NCBI GenBank assembly: GCA_950295325.1
Contig: OX485807.1
Coordinates: forward strand, 22,229,666 to 22,293,665
Reading direction: 5' to 3'
DNA: 64,000 nucleotides
DNA from: Polytrichum commune
Lineage: Eukaryota > Streptophyta > Polytrichopsida > Polytrichales > Polytrichaceae
Shown here: piece after piece, positions 1 to 10,400 of the stretch
Layout: the number at the start of each line of letters is the position of its first letter
How positions within the stretch are numbered: the stretch's first letter is position 1
Translations under genes and position numbers: made by a program
The notes under the pieces: generated by a model
The model's input: only the letters and a program-made list of their open reading frames with translations
Databases searched by the model: none
Told to the model about the DNA's origin: nothing

Positions 1-477
1 TTTCTCCCCTTACTTTCCCAAATCGTCGCTCACCACTTAATTCAAACCACGATGCTTAACTCGTGATTTGATTGGTGCTTTGAGAGTTTGCTTATCCTCC
101 ACCTTGCATTCTTCCTTGGGCCTTCCCCATTAAGTGGCCATGATGAGGTGGTCCACTTGTGCGCTCCATGTGATCCTCCATTCATCCCAATTCGAATGCA
201 CTTGCCTCTTGAGTCACTTTGGTTGTCTCCATCCATTTGTACTAGCCTACTCACTAACTACTCAATCCAAGTTCTCCTTACCTATCCTCATTCACTCAAA
301 TCCTTCCGAAGGTAAAAACACAATAACAACTCACATCCTAGCCTCTTACAACATGGTACTTCTAAGACTAACATTTCACTCTTTTTATATTTTTGTGAAG
401 TAACATGCTACTTCAAAGTGCATCAACTAACGTTTCAAGGGTCTAAGACTAAATGTGGGCACCCTTTTGGGCTCACA
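1..477 (-). mobile_element. LTR of the TGTGAGCCC family, cut by window edge
   Basis: The right end reads ...GGGCTCACA, the reverse complement of the TGTGAGCCC start shared by three solo LTRs in this window (8601, 17384, 44097). The last 110 bases, including CTCTTTTTATATTTTTGTGA, match the LTR at 17384-18917. The 5-bp GTAAG at 478-482 is the expected target duplication, but its partner lies left of the window. It is a fossil LTR; whether solo or part of a longer element cannot be seen. Confidence 0.65.
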
Positions 478-482
478 GTAAG

Positions 483-3003
483 CTCCACGATTAAGCTTGT
501 TGCATCACCTAACCCACCCCATAAGAACCCCTATTAGTTCATTGATTAATGTCCAAACATGTGAACTTTAAACGCAAGAGGAAGAAAAGCACACAAATGG
601 GGATAGAACTTTACCTTGACACAATGCCTTGGCATCCTCACAAATTATTGTGAAAGCATCACGCTGCACATGTTGGGTTTTCCCAAACCCATCCACAAAT
701 GTTGCTAGATGGTGCCACTTTTGATGGCCAAGTGCTCTACACACTCATTCAAATTCAGGGTGGCACTCACCCAAGTTAGTGGAACGATGCCATGCCTACA
801 TGTTACCAAATCACCGAGCTCCTTAAAAACATCTTGGCATAAACAAGTAGCAAGGTCAGAGTGCAATGAATATAGCTAACCCTGGAAAACTTCAACTATA
901 GCCACATAATCACAAATGCATATATCACATTGGTGAGAAAATTTCACCAAGAAATGGATAGTTTCTAACAATGGACGAAAAAACATGCTAAGGCAATAGG
1001 CACTGATACATCCACAAGCAAATCATAGTTGGCCTTAGCGGCCTTTCGGGCATCATGTGTGGTGGTAAGATCACGTTGGTCCTCATGCATTTTATGCACC
1101 AAGGTGCATTACTTGGCCACCACATACTTCAAAGGGGACACCATGATGGCATGCGGGTCTTAACATTTCATATGATCTTTAGACCCTTAGTCTACATCAC
1201 TTCACTGAGGTTTGTGAACTTGATGTGGCATTTTTGGCTCCTAGCAAAGTATTTCTGCAAAGTGTGGAGCAAATGCTCAATCTTTGCGATGATTGGCATA
1301 TGAGACAACTCTTTCAATATCATGTTTGTTATGTGTGAGACACAGTGGACACCATGCATGTGGGGTTAATGTTGTATTGCAACAACTTAGTCACCCCACT
1401 TTGACCTCCCTTTACACCACAAACAAACAAGTCAACATAAGGAGTCTAAAGCAAGAGCTTCCAATACCTAAAACTTGAAGGTAATGATGGAGGATGGAGG
1501 ATGGAGAGAAGGAAACAAAGTTTAAAACTTTAGAGGGTGAAGGTTTAGCAACATAATCTTGGAAAACAATGGCTCAATCAACCCCAAAGCTCACAAATAT
1601 CTTTCTCATGTCATTCTTGCTACCCCCCCCCCCCCCAATGATTGACCATTGCATCAACTATTGTTGATTACAAGTTTGGTAGTTGATGCCCCCTCAGTTG
1701 ATCTTTCCAAAGATACAAATATGGGTTGTTGATAGTAATTAGTCACACAATAGGCATGAATTGAAATCCATGATTAATTGTGGATTGTAGTAACCTTGTT
1801 GCATGTCATTGCAATGAACATCCTCAAACTGCAGTTCAAATCACAAATTGCACCCAATCCACAATTGTGTCTATGTCTCCCTTCTTCATCCAAGACCATG
1901 GATGGCTTGTAACCCAAGCATTTTGATACGTATAAAAGATTTCCTCATAAGGGCGTTTGGGTTTCTTGTTGGTTAGTTTCATGAAGTTTTCTTCACCCAT
2001 ATCAATCACCTCCACACACTTAGATTGTGGATTTGGAGTAAAAAGGCATGGAGATTGCACCAAGCCGCCATGGCATATGACTTTTATGGCCATGTTGGCT
2101 TAGGTAGGGGTTACATAATCACCCTCAGACTGTGAGCTCATGGCCTTGCTACTAGATGCGTTGGCCACATCGGAAACATGATGGAGGATGCTCCATTTGC
2201 AGGCAAATGATGTGCGGGAGCTCACAAGATAGAGCTCCAATATTGTGGACTTGCACTAGGTGGAAACCATAGACATTGCAACGTACCCAAGCTTAAACCC
2301 AACCCAAGCCCCAAGCCCCAATCTAAGCAATCTCCATTGTTATCCTCAGCAAATTAAAAGAGATTTAGAGATTCCCTCCCCACTATGTGCATTGACTAGG
2401 ATCACATTTAGCATTATTTGGATGAAAACCCCGACCTGAAGCCCCAACCCAATCTAAGCCCAATGAGAGCACTTAAATGCAAAAGCCTAATCAAGACATT
2501 TAAGTGCTCAAGCTTTGGTAGAGCACTCCAATCGGGATTTGGGAGGAACTAAAAGTTATGGAACAATTATGTGAATATGGAGAGAAAAAGATCGGCAGAG
2601 GGACTTCCCTGAAAACGGAATGCAGTAGCGACCACCAAATTTGCATCCAACTTCTGGCCAAGAGGGACGCAATGAACTTTGCACCAACAAGGACACTAAG
2701 AAGTTGGGAAACAATTCAACCTGATGAGGTGTGTGTTAAAGGGTTTGGGGAGCATCCTGAATGTTGATTCTTGAGGTAGGCCGCAATAGAATGTTGGAGC
2801 AGTCTCCCTCAATGTCCTCATCATATCTAAGGCAATCACTCATCTCCGTTCCACGCACTATCAAGGACGAGATCAAGAGCAAATTCTAGATACAAATCAA
2901 AGTTCAAAGTTCAAACTCACAAATTATAGCAACAACATCTTCATCTCACATTGAGGCCATTATTGGGCCATTGAGGATATTGTTGTTTAACATCCATCTA
3001 TCT
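483..3003. other. Intergenic, no gene recognised
   Basis: Only short unconvincing open frames occur. The stretch has a run of 15 C at about 1623-1637 and low coding character. I see no target duplications or inverted ends that would define an element. Confidence 0.5.
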
Positions 3004-3290
3004 AGGCGATGAAAGGCATTGTATAATGAACTTAGGAGCAATATGGTGATTCAAGGCCCATGTAACAAAACTAGTGCAACAATATGGCAATCAAGCCAAG
3101 AAACATGGCATTGAATATGGTGAGGAAGGGCATTGCATGATGAAACTAGGAATAATATGGCGATTCGAGGCCCGTGCAACAAAACTTGCGTTGAAAATTG
3201 CGAGGAGGGACATGAAGACGTTCCCTACCAAGGCGATGAAGGTCATTCGAAGGAGGGGTATTGAGGCAATGAACACATGCAAGGTGGAGT
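3004..3290. repeat. Tandem repeat, period about 114 bp
   Basis: Two and a half diverged units are visible. The landmark GGCCC-tG(T/C)-AACAAAAC falls at 3055 and again at 3169, and AGGCGATGAA opens the first and third units (3004, 3231). The 108-aa frames on both strands here are products of the repeat and not a gene. Confidence 0.65.
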
Positions 3291-4396
3291 TGTTTTGTGA
3301 GAGAGCTCTAGTTTCATCACCCGCAATGTTGATTGACAACGTCAGCGGCCGCACAAGCTTCACATTCCACACATATGTAGTGGCGATGGGGGGATGGTGA
3401 GGGTGCATTGATGGCACATTGTGGGCTACAGTTCACTTGCTCGGGTGGATAGTTGGTTAATCATGTTGTGGGAAAGAAGTTTTGTTAAGCAAGGTATTTC
3501 GTGGAGCCTCTTTACATTACATTATTGGGCTATTATTCACCCTAAATTTTTTTGGATCACATTGTTTCCAAGACCAACTAGTTACATATTGTCAACTTAT
3601 GGTTTTCTTTATTAAATTGGGTTATAGGGTAAGAATATGTACAAAATGAAATGGTAATTTTCATGAACTACACCCTAACCTTTGTAATGTCACCCCTTTC
3701 TTATATCCCAAAACCTTAGAGAACAAAAGTGTTTATTTGAAATCTCCCTCCTTGTTGTCACATTTCCCTCTCATTTATCACGATGTTGACACTAAAACAA
3801 TCCACCAAAGAGTTCAGACCACACGCTCCTGCCCATCATGTTGTCACCATTGTCACCATTGTCATTAGTCTCGTTATTATAATGTTGACTTTGTGGTATT
3901 CCATAATGTCACAAGCTACACTAATTATCTATTATCACACATCCATCTTACAACTGCCGACCTCACTAATATCAGATGCACCGTGGTGGCCACATGCATG
4001 AATTTCGGGAGGTTACATAAACCAATTGGATAATCAGAAAATGATATGTTTATACATGGCATAATTAGGTGATTAGACAATTGTATTTGATTAGTAAATG
4101 CATAATCTGTAATCAGCTAATGCACTCAATTAGTAAACAGTACTGAACCCATCGTTCAAGCGTAAATTTCCTAAGTACTGATACAGAATTTAAGGCCATT
4201 GTTAAGTACTGATATAGTACCCCTCTCAACCTCTAAGTACTCTATAAGGTTGTTTCAAAACAACTCATTATGGTGATTGTAAAAGCTCATTAGTGCCTTG
4301 AAGGGTCAGTTTTTGGAGGGCATGGACCATGTCCTTAGTGGGAGAAGGGTCCCTATTATAAATGTGATGGTCCAAGTCACAACTTGATGCCCTTCC
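3291..4396. other. Intergenic, no gene recognised
   Basis: AT-rich sequence with short open frames only. No repeat boundary or gene signal could be defined up to the hAT-like element that starts at 4405. Confidence 0.45.
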
Positions 4397-4404
4397 GTTT
4401 GTCC

Positions 4405-5419
4405 CATAGTTCGGGAGATTTTTGAGCTCAACCAGCTCAAATCCGTCCCTTCATAATTTCTACCGGTTTTTTTAGGATTTGATCGGTTGCAAACTTGTTG
4501 TCATTAATTTGGATTGGCCAATATCCTATATTTTCTTTCAAGTGCGGGTTAATTTCCTCTTCATTGTAATGACAACCGGCCAAAAACTTGGGCATTGATA
4601 AGTAAGTTGGTTTTCCAATTATATCTACAAACAACATACACCATTCAACAACAATGTCCAAAGAACATATCAGCATACAACAATAATATGTAATGATATC
4701 AACATCCAACAAGAATGATCAACAATTTATCCGTAGCAGGAGTTGAACCTAAAATAAGCCATCAACCAGTTGATGACCATGGATAAACTCTTCTATCATA
4801 CTTAGGTCTTAAAACCTCATATTAGATTTGAGGCCACAACATGATAAAAGAGTAACCTAACATACCATACTATATACAAAAATGAAATTCACCAACAGTT
4901 AGAGTCAAAATCAGCAATATCATCTTCACCTTCAAGAGGAAAACGCCCTGAAAGGTATCTTTGTGGATGTGAAAACAACCATCTAAACTTTGTAGAGTTC
5001 CTTCATAAAGCTATGGCTTCCATTAGTACATTGTCAAGATCACCACAAAGATCTTCCATAGATACACTCAGAATACATTCTAAACGCTAGCCGTCAACAA
5101 TGAAATGCAACAATGAAGCAAAAGCATCGTTAAGTTTCATGTGACCTACACGGCTGAGAACCTCCCTCATTCAATATCCGCCCATACCCTCGGGAGACCA
5201 GCCAATATCCGCCTATACCCTCGGGAGACCCAACTCATTTTCGCCATTTTCTGAGCCTGAGGGGTTAAATTTCCTACATTATCTCATATTGATCGGTTGA
5301 TTTCCTATACCCTTCATATTTAACTCAGTTATACGGCCGAAATCTCCCCCAAAAAATCGGTAATTTTACAATTTCACTCGGCTAATTTACAACTAGCTGC
5401 CGGATCTCCCCGATCATTG
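4405..5419. mobile_element. hAT-like element, 1.0 kb, non-autonomous
   Basis: The 8-bp direct repeat GTTTGTCC lies exactly at both sides (4397-4404 and 5420-5427). The ends are inverted: left CATAGTTCGGGAGATTTTT, right ...ATCTCCCCGATCATTG. These ends match the CAATGATCGGGGAGA termini of the 226-228-bp MITEs at 37495, 41316, 41557 and 49869, so this is a longer member of the same family. CARNG-type ends plus an 8-bp duplication are the known marks of hAT transposons. A roughly 30-bp direct duplication (5172-5200 and 5202-5230) lies inside. No transposase was recognised; a 91-aa minus-strand frame (4437-4712) shows no known domain. Confidence 0.8.
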
Positions 5420-5540
5420 GTTTGTCCCCTTAAACATTGAACATTGGCTGGGACTTCCTTGTTAGCTTAGCATTTATCACGCAGCTCATAATTGCATTCC
5501 GTAACGTGTTCTCCTCACATTTTTAATAGTCAATGACATA

Positions 5541-5933
5541 CACTAAATACGGTATTTAGCGTCACCAATTCTAATTGCGTGGCTCGATGACAATCGTAAA
5601 GCGTGGTTTAATGTCAACAACACTAAACGCTAGCCTAACATTATTTGTCATTCCTTGTAGTTTTCTTTTTTTGGGGGGGGGGAGGGGGGATTATACATTT
5701 ACAGTTTTGTGATTATTGTCACTTACGAAGTCATTTTCATCCAAATTTCAATCACCCATGACGGTATTTCATCACAAATTGCTGACAAGAGAAGGTAGGG
5801 CTAATGGCCAGTGGACGAACTCATCCATTATCCATGACAATATTTGTTAGCTTATTCATGAGTGTCATCCGAAAAGTTACCCAAGTGACATTAAAATTTA
5901 AATACCAAATGACACTAGATATTGTATTTAGTG
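5541..5933. mobile_element. TIR element, CACTAAATA family, copy 1
   Basis: It starts CACTAAATACGGTATTTAG and ends ...GTATTTAGTG, with TA on both outer sides. The inside aligns along its length with copies at 20770, 27570 (reverse), 39986 and 41822, sharing phrases such as CATCCATTATCCATGACAAT. No open frame is preserved, so it is non-autonomous. The superfamily is unsure: the ends resemble CACTA elements, but a 3-bp target duplication is not consistent between copies. Confidence 0.7.
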
Positions 5934-6032
5934 TATCTCGAAGATGAAAGGGGCACTTGTACAGTGATGTGGTGACTACTTCGACTAGCCTAGTATTTTC
6001 CCATGCACCACAGAAACAAAATTCAGAGGTAG

Positions 6033-6540
6033 ACTAAATAGTCCTAATACAGTGGGCCACAGTAATTTTCATAGAGCCCATGCTAATTCTCATAATGAAA
6101 ATTAGTGTGGGTCACATTAATTTTAACCTACACTAAATAATTAGTAGAAAATTAGCAACATAACATTATTTAGATCCATGACAATGTTATGTGGGGTTGA
6201 CAATATTCTGCAAAACATTCTTCAAATTTAGACTGAATGTGAGGAATATTCTGCAAAATATTGTCAGTCCCACAAAACATTGTAATGGATCTGAATAATG
6301 TTATGGAGGGCCACGTTGATTTTTTTCTAGAAAATTAATGTGGGTAGTTATTTTATTTTGTACTATTTTTTGTCTTATAACTAGTACTTAATGTGTTGGT
6401 TGGAAGTCTTCATGAAGACCTAGGGGAAGACCTAGTGGTTCGGACTCACATTAATTCCGCCTTGACTAGAAAATTAATGTGGCCCATGTTAATTGTTTTC
6501 ATGCTAATTTTCCACCCACACTAAAAAAACTATTTAGTGT
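6033..6540. mobile_element. TIR element related to the CACTAAATA family, with nested foldback
   Basis: The right end, read in reverse, is CACACTAAATAGTTTTTTTA and resembles the left end TAGACTAAATAGTCCTAATA. The interior repeats the phrase GAAAATTAATGTGG in both orientations. A separate foldback sequence interrupts it at 6159-6305. No coding capacity is visible. Confidence 0.5.
6159..6305. repeat. Foldback (near-palindromic) element, 147 bp
   Basis: Arms of about 65 bp, running inward from CATAACATTATT and AATAATGTTATG, pair almost throughout around a centre near 6232. A related foldback sits at 41852-41991, where it interrupts a different transposon, so it behaves as its own mobile unit. 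Confidence 0.75.
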
Positions 6541-7197
6541 GGTGTTCCCAAAAGAACGGTATTGTTACTTGTCCACCCCCCACAAATTCATCATGTGAAG
6601 GGTCCAAAGTTGGGCTTCAAAGCAATTGTAAATTGTAGTTATCTCCTATTAATTGAACACGAGTAAGGTATGTGGTCACTCTTTCTAATTGGACGCCCAT
6701 ATTTGAGTAGCACACGGCAAGGCTTGTAGTCAAGAACTAAGCCCCAAAAAACTACGTGTCACAACAAGATTGAGTGGCATGCTCAAAATATAGACACCAT
6801 TCTGTATTTAACAATGAACACAATCGGTAATATCTATGTGATCATTTAGGGAGTAGAAAATCCTCCCCTTTAGACCATTGTAACTTTTGCATCTCTACTT
6901 GAATTATGAAAGCTAAAATATTAGCTTTTGTGGTTCACAACTGCTAACCATTTGAGAAGGGAAGGGGGGGGGGTCCTCAATCTAGTCCAACAACTACAAT
7001 TGTTTGTGGGAATCGGAAATGCCCATAACAACTAAATGCATTATTAATAAAAAAATAAAAATTTGCCAACGTTGGGCAATCCGACGTGATTTTGAGCCTG
7101 TTGACCCTACCATGCTCAAGAATCCTCTTGGTGTAGGGTGGGGCTCACTGCCTACTTTGCGTTGGGTGGGCTCTTGACTTCCTCCGACCTAGCTAGT
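6541..7197. other. Intergenic with a dispersed-repeat fragment
   Basis: About 6690-6860 matches part of the dispersed family seen at 29230-30320 and 50140-50420 (shared phrase TGCTCAAAATA...GACA...ATTCT...ACACAAT). No gene is recognised in the rest. Confidence 0.45.
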
Positions 7198-7310
7198 TTT
7201 TTTTCTATCAAATAAAGAGAAGATTTTCGCAGTAAGAATCGAACTGCCAACCACTCCATTCGGAACTGGGTACCTCTCCACTATCACCTGGTAGTTTAGG
7301 GTCATCTCGG
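7198..7310 (-). mobile_element. tRNA-derived SINE candidate
   Basis: Read on the minus strand there is a B-box-like AGTTCGATTCT (7235-7245) about 33 bases downstream of an A-box-like GGTGATAGTGG (7278-7288), then a short body ending in eight A (7198-7205). Nine of eleven B-box bases match GGTTCGANTCC. No acceptor stem was found, so it is not a working tRNA. A clear target duplication is lacking. Confidence 0.45.
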
Positions 7311-7969
7311 ACTAAGCATTATTGAAGCTAGATCACATGAGCCTTGCACACAAACGGCCGGACATAGAGCTCGCTTATATATATATATACGTTCATTGAG
7401 AGGCACACCGAGGATTTATCAAGCGTTTTGATTCCGATGGTGTGTTCAAGAGAACAAACATCAAACAACGAGGCAAAGTTCTTCATTCATTCAGACCCGC
7501 ATTTGCAGCGAGCTTCTAAAGTTGCTTGGATATATGAGGCCGATCGAGCTGATAATTAATTAACGGGATCGAATGTTGGGTGTCCGGGTGTTGGAAAGGG
7601 AGCTGGGTGATTGTGCGATTATCGAGAGATGTGTTTGGCTTGCAAGCCGCACCAAAGACAGCATATGGAATCCTTAATACATAAGTCACCATTGGCTGTT
7701 GGGCCAGCATGCAATGCATTACAAAAAGAAAAAGAAGAAGAAGAAGAAGAAGAAGAAGAATATAAATCATTTTTTTGAACATCAGAGATTTTGCCGCCAA
7801 CGTGAATGTGATTCCATTAACCTTATCGTTTTGCAAAGGGTCTTCTTGGTACATGGTAGGATGTGATGCCCACCTTTAACGCAACACACTTGTATGTTAG
7901 TATTCCTCACTTTGGCATCATGTGTGCATGTTTGCAGTTTTCATTTGGAAATTGTTTTGCCTGCCCTTT
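7311..7969. other. Intergenic with microsatellites
   Basis: Contains a TA run near 7376-7390 and a GAA/AAG run near 7731-7760. The 112-aa minus-strand frame over the GAA run encodes a poly-leucine stretch and is a product of the microsatellite. Confidence 0.5.
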
Positions 7970-8600
7970 AAAGTTTCTTAGGGTATGAGCAACCCCACCA
8001 GGGCTCCCAACATGCCCTGGGAATGGTCAGTGGAGGGGCGTTTAAAGCCAACGTGATGTGGTATTTGGGAGGTCATGTTATGTCTATTGGTGGTCATTTT
8101 AGCAACACGTGCAGGTATACGTGATTTCCTTTTGGATTAGTTTTTTTTTTTTCCCTCCACCCAAAGTTTCTTAGAATTAAGAGCACCCCCACCCAAGGTC
8201 CCCAACGTGACCCTAGGGGTGGTCAGTGGAGGGGTTTGGGGGAGCCAACATCATGTGGTCTGTGAGAGGCCAAGTCGGATGGTGGTCATTTTGGCAACAT
8301 ATGTGAATATACATCAACTCCATATGGATGTGTTTTGCCCTCCACCCGAATATTCTTAGGATAACAACCAATTCTTAGAAATGGCTCCCAATCTTAGAAA
8401 CGGTATGTGGAGGGTGTTTGGGAGCTCAAGTGATGAGAGCCAATGTCAGTTGATGGTCATTCTGCAAGCTTGTGTGTATGTATGTAATGTCATTTGTAGG
8501 AGTGTTTGCCTTACACCTAATTATTTGAAGGCCAAGAGCACCCCCATTCATGGTGTCCAACCTACCCATGGGATGGGTCGGTGGAGAGATCTTTGGGAGA
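7970..8600. repeat. Tandem array, units about 170-190 bp
   Basis: Four diverged units start near 7973, 8164, 8350 and 8518. Each carries an AGAGCACCCCC-like phrase, then GGTCAGTGGAGGGG, then TTTGGGAG...CAA. The fourth is interrupted at 8600 by the solo LTR and resumes after it (GGAGCTCATGTGGTGGAGG at about 10346-10400, matching TTTGGGAGCTCAAGTGATGA in the third unit). Confidence 0.7.
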
Positions 8601-10345
8601 TGTGAGCCCAAAACTGTGCCCACATGTCTTCTCAACCTCTGGAAATATTTAAAACTGGATTATTGGTAGGTGTGAGTGATTAAAGGAAACATGAGCTTAG
8701 ATTTAGTTGAGTGTTTAGCCTTCTAAGGATTAAGTTAGTTGTAGATAGGTGGGTGAGACTCAACCATTATTAAAGTAAAAACCAAAAACATTAGCAAGGT
8801 AGGGAGATTAAGCGTGAATAGGGGTAGGTGGGAAATGGCTCAAGGTCACTTAATTGTCCGTTTTACGCTAGAGTTATGTTCAATTGGAAGGGAGGCCTCC
8901 TCAGAAGAAATGTGGATTAGATCTGGGAATTCAAGACCCAGGGAGGGGTCCCTGGAAGGCTTGCCGAGGGCGACCTCTTTTCGCTCTCTCCTGTTTTCTA
9001 AAGGTACGCGGCGCAACAGTGAGGGGGAGAGTCCAGCAGTGAAGGGGGACAAGAGAAGAGAATGTAGGTGAGGATGGTAGGGGGAATGGCATCATCAGCT
9101 GAAGGGGTAAGGGCCTAGAGCCACAGAGAGCAGGGTAAGGTTGGGACTCAGCCTTGTTGGGCACCCATCTCGGCAGAGGCAATGAGGATGATTGAAAATA
9201 ACGGGGAGGAAATGCAGGATGTGGAGCTGCCAAAGAGAAATCACTCTGCCTCTATTCTAGAAGCGGAAGGGCACTGGTGTCAGCAGCACCGAATGGCGCT
9301 CTCGGAGAGGGATGGTAGCTGAAGGTGTGGCCATCCAGGCATAGCAGCAAAGGGAATGTGAGATCGAAGGATTTCTGGCGCAGCTAAGAGGGCGAGCATT
9401 CTGTGGCGGCAGCTGAAGAGGAGGCGGGGTATCGGAATTTATGTGGACTGTCTCCGTTCCTGATCACCGAGCATTTCCCCAAAGCGGAAGATTGGAAAAG
9501 GAAGAGTCTGGCGGTTAAACATTGGCATAATTTGAGATTGACTGGGGTGAAGCACCGAATCGCACAAGCCAGGGCTTGCTAAACTGAATCAAGGTGGCGA
9601 GTGGTGGGTAATTGATTGAGTGGGTACGTGTTGGGTAACTGAATTAATTAGTGGGGCAGCAGAGGAAGGACCGCGAGACAAGGGCAAGGGAAGATCGCTG
9701 ACTTAGTGAATTCAGGAAGCCTGAGTCGAACACGGCCTACTGTCTTCACCAGGGGGGAGGTCAGGTCAAAAAGAGGTTGTGGGCTAACCGGAACCAGAAG
9801 GGAGACTGAAGGGCCATGGAGAGGAATGACTGTGGTAGTGGGCTTCCCAGTTCAAGAGTGAAGGCAACTGGTCCTCTGTGACGGGGCCGAGTGGTTGCGG
9901 TCTTGTAACGGCTACCTGAGATGCTTAAAGGGGTCGACAGGGGTTGCCAACCTCACAGGGCTGAGGCTGAGCCGAAAGGGGTGTAATTCACGGGACCATA
10001 AGTATTTGACCTTGTGAGGATTAGATGATAGGTTAGGATTTAGGGGGTTAGTGAGAGATGGATTAAAGGGTGTTGAGTAGATTGGTGTGGGTGGGCCAAC
10101 CCCGTAACCGGAGGTGCTCACGGCTAGTAGAAGATTGCTTAATGTGGTAATGTGTACCAGAGGGTCAAGTGTTTTTAAATACTTGTCACCTCATGTCACT
10201 TGAAGTAAAAGTTGTGTGTTTACATTTATTTGGATAAAGTATTGGGAATGTGCTACCAGAGATTAGGAAGAGTCATACAAACACATGTTAGCCATGGGCT
10301 CTCACTTGGACTACGACGCATAAGGGTGGGGGTTTAGGGCTGACA
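8601..10345 (+). mobile_element. Solo LTR, TGTGAGCCC family, 1.75 kb
   Basis: The unit begins TGTGAGCCC and ends ...TGACA, with the last 45 bases (GGACTACGACGCATAAGGGT and on) matching the ends of the LTRs at 17384 and 44097. Flanking 5-bp repeats are GGAGA (8596-8600) and GGAGC (10346-10350), four of five alike. TG...CA ends plus a 5-bp duplication define an LTR. No internal retrotransposon coding or second LTR is next to it, so it is solo. It is a fossil that sits inside the older tandem array; its age cannot be measured from one LTR, though the slightly decayed target site suggests it is older than the other two. Confidence 0.75.
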
Positions 10346-10400
10346 GGAGCTCATGTGGTGGAGGTAGGCAACATGCGCACCTCCAAAGACTCTACATGTC

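Noticed and set aside
7516-7854. 112-aa frame with a leucine run, looked like a membrane protein
   Set aside because: The leucines come from a GAA/AAG microsatellite read on the other strand.
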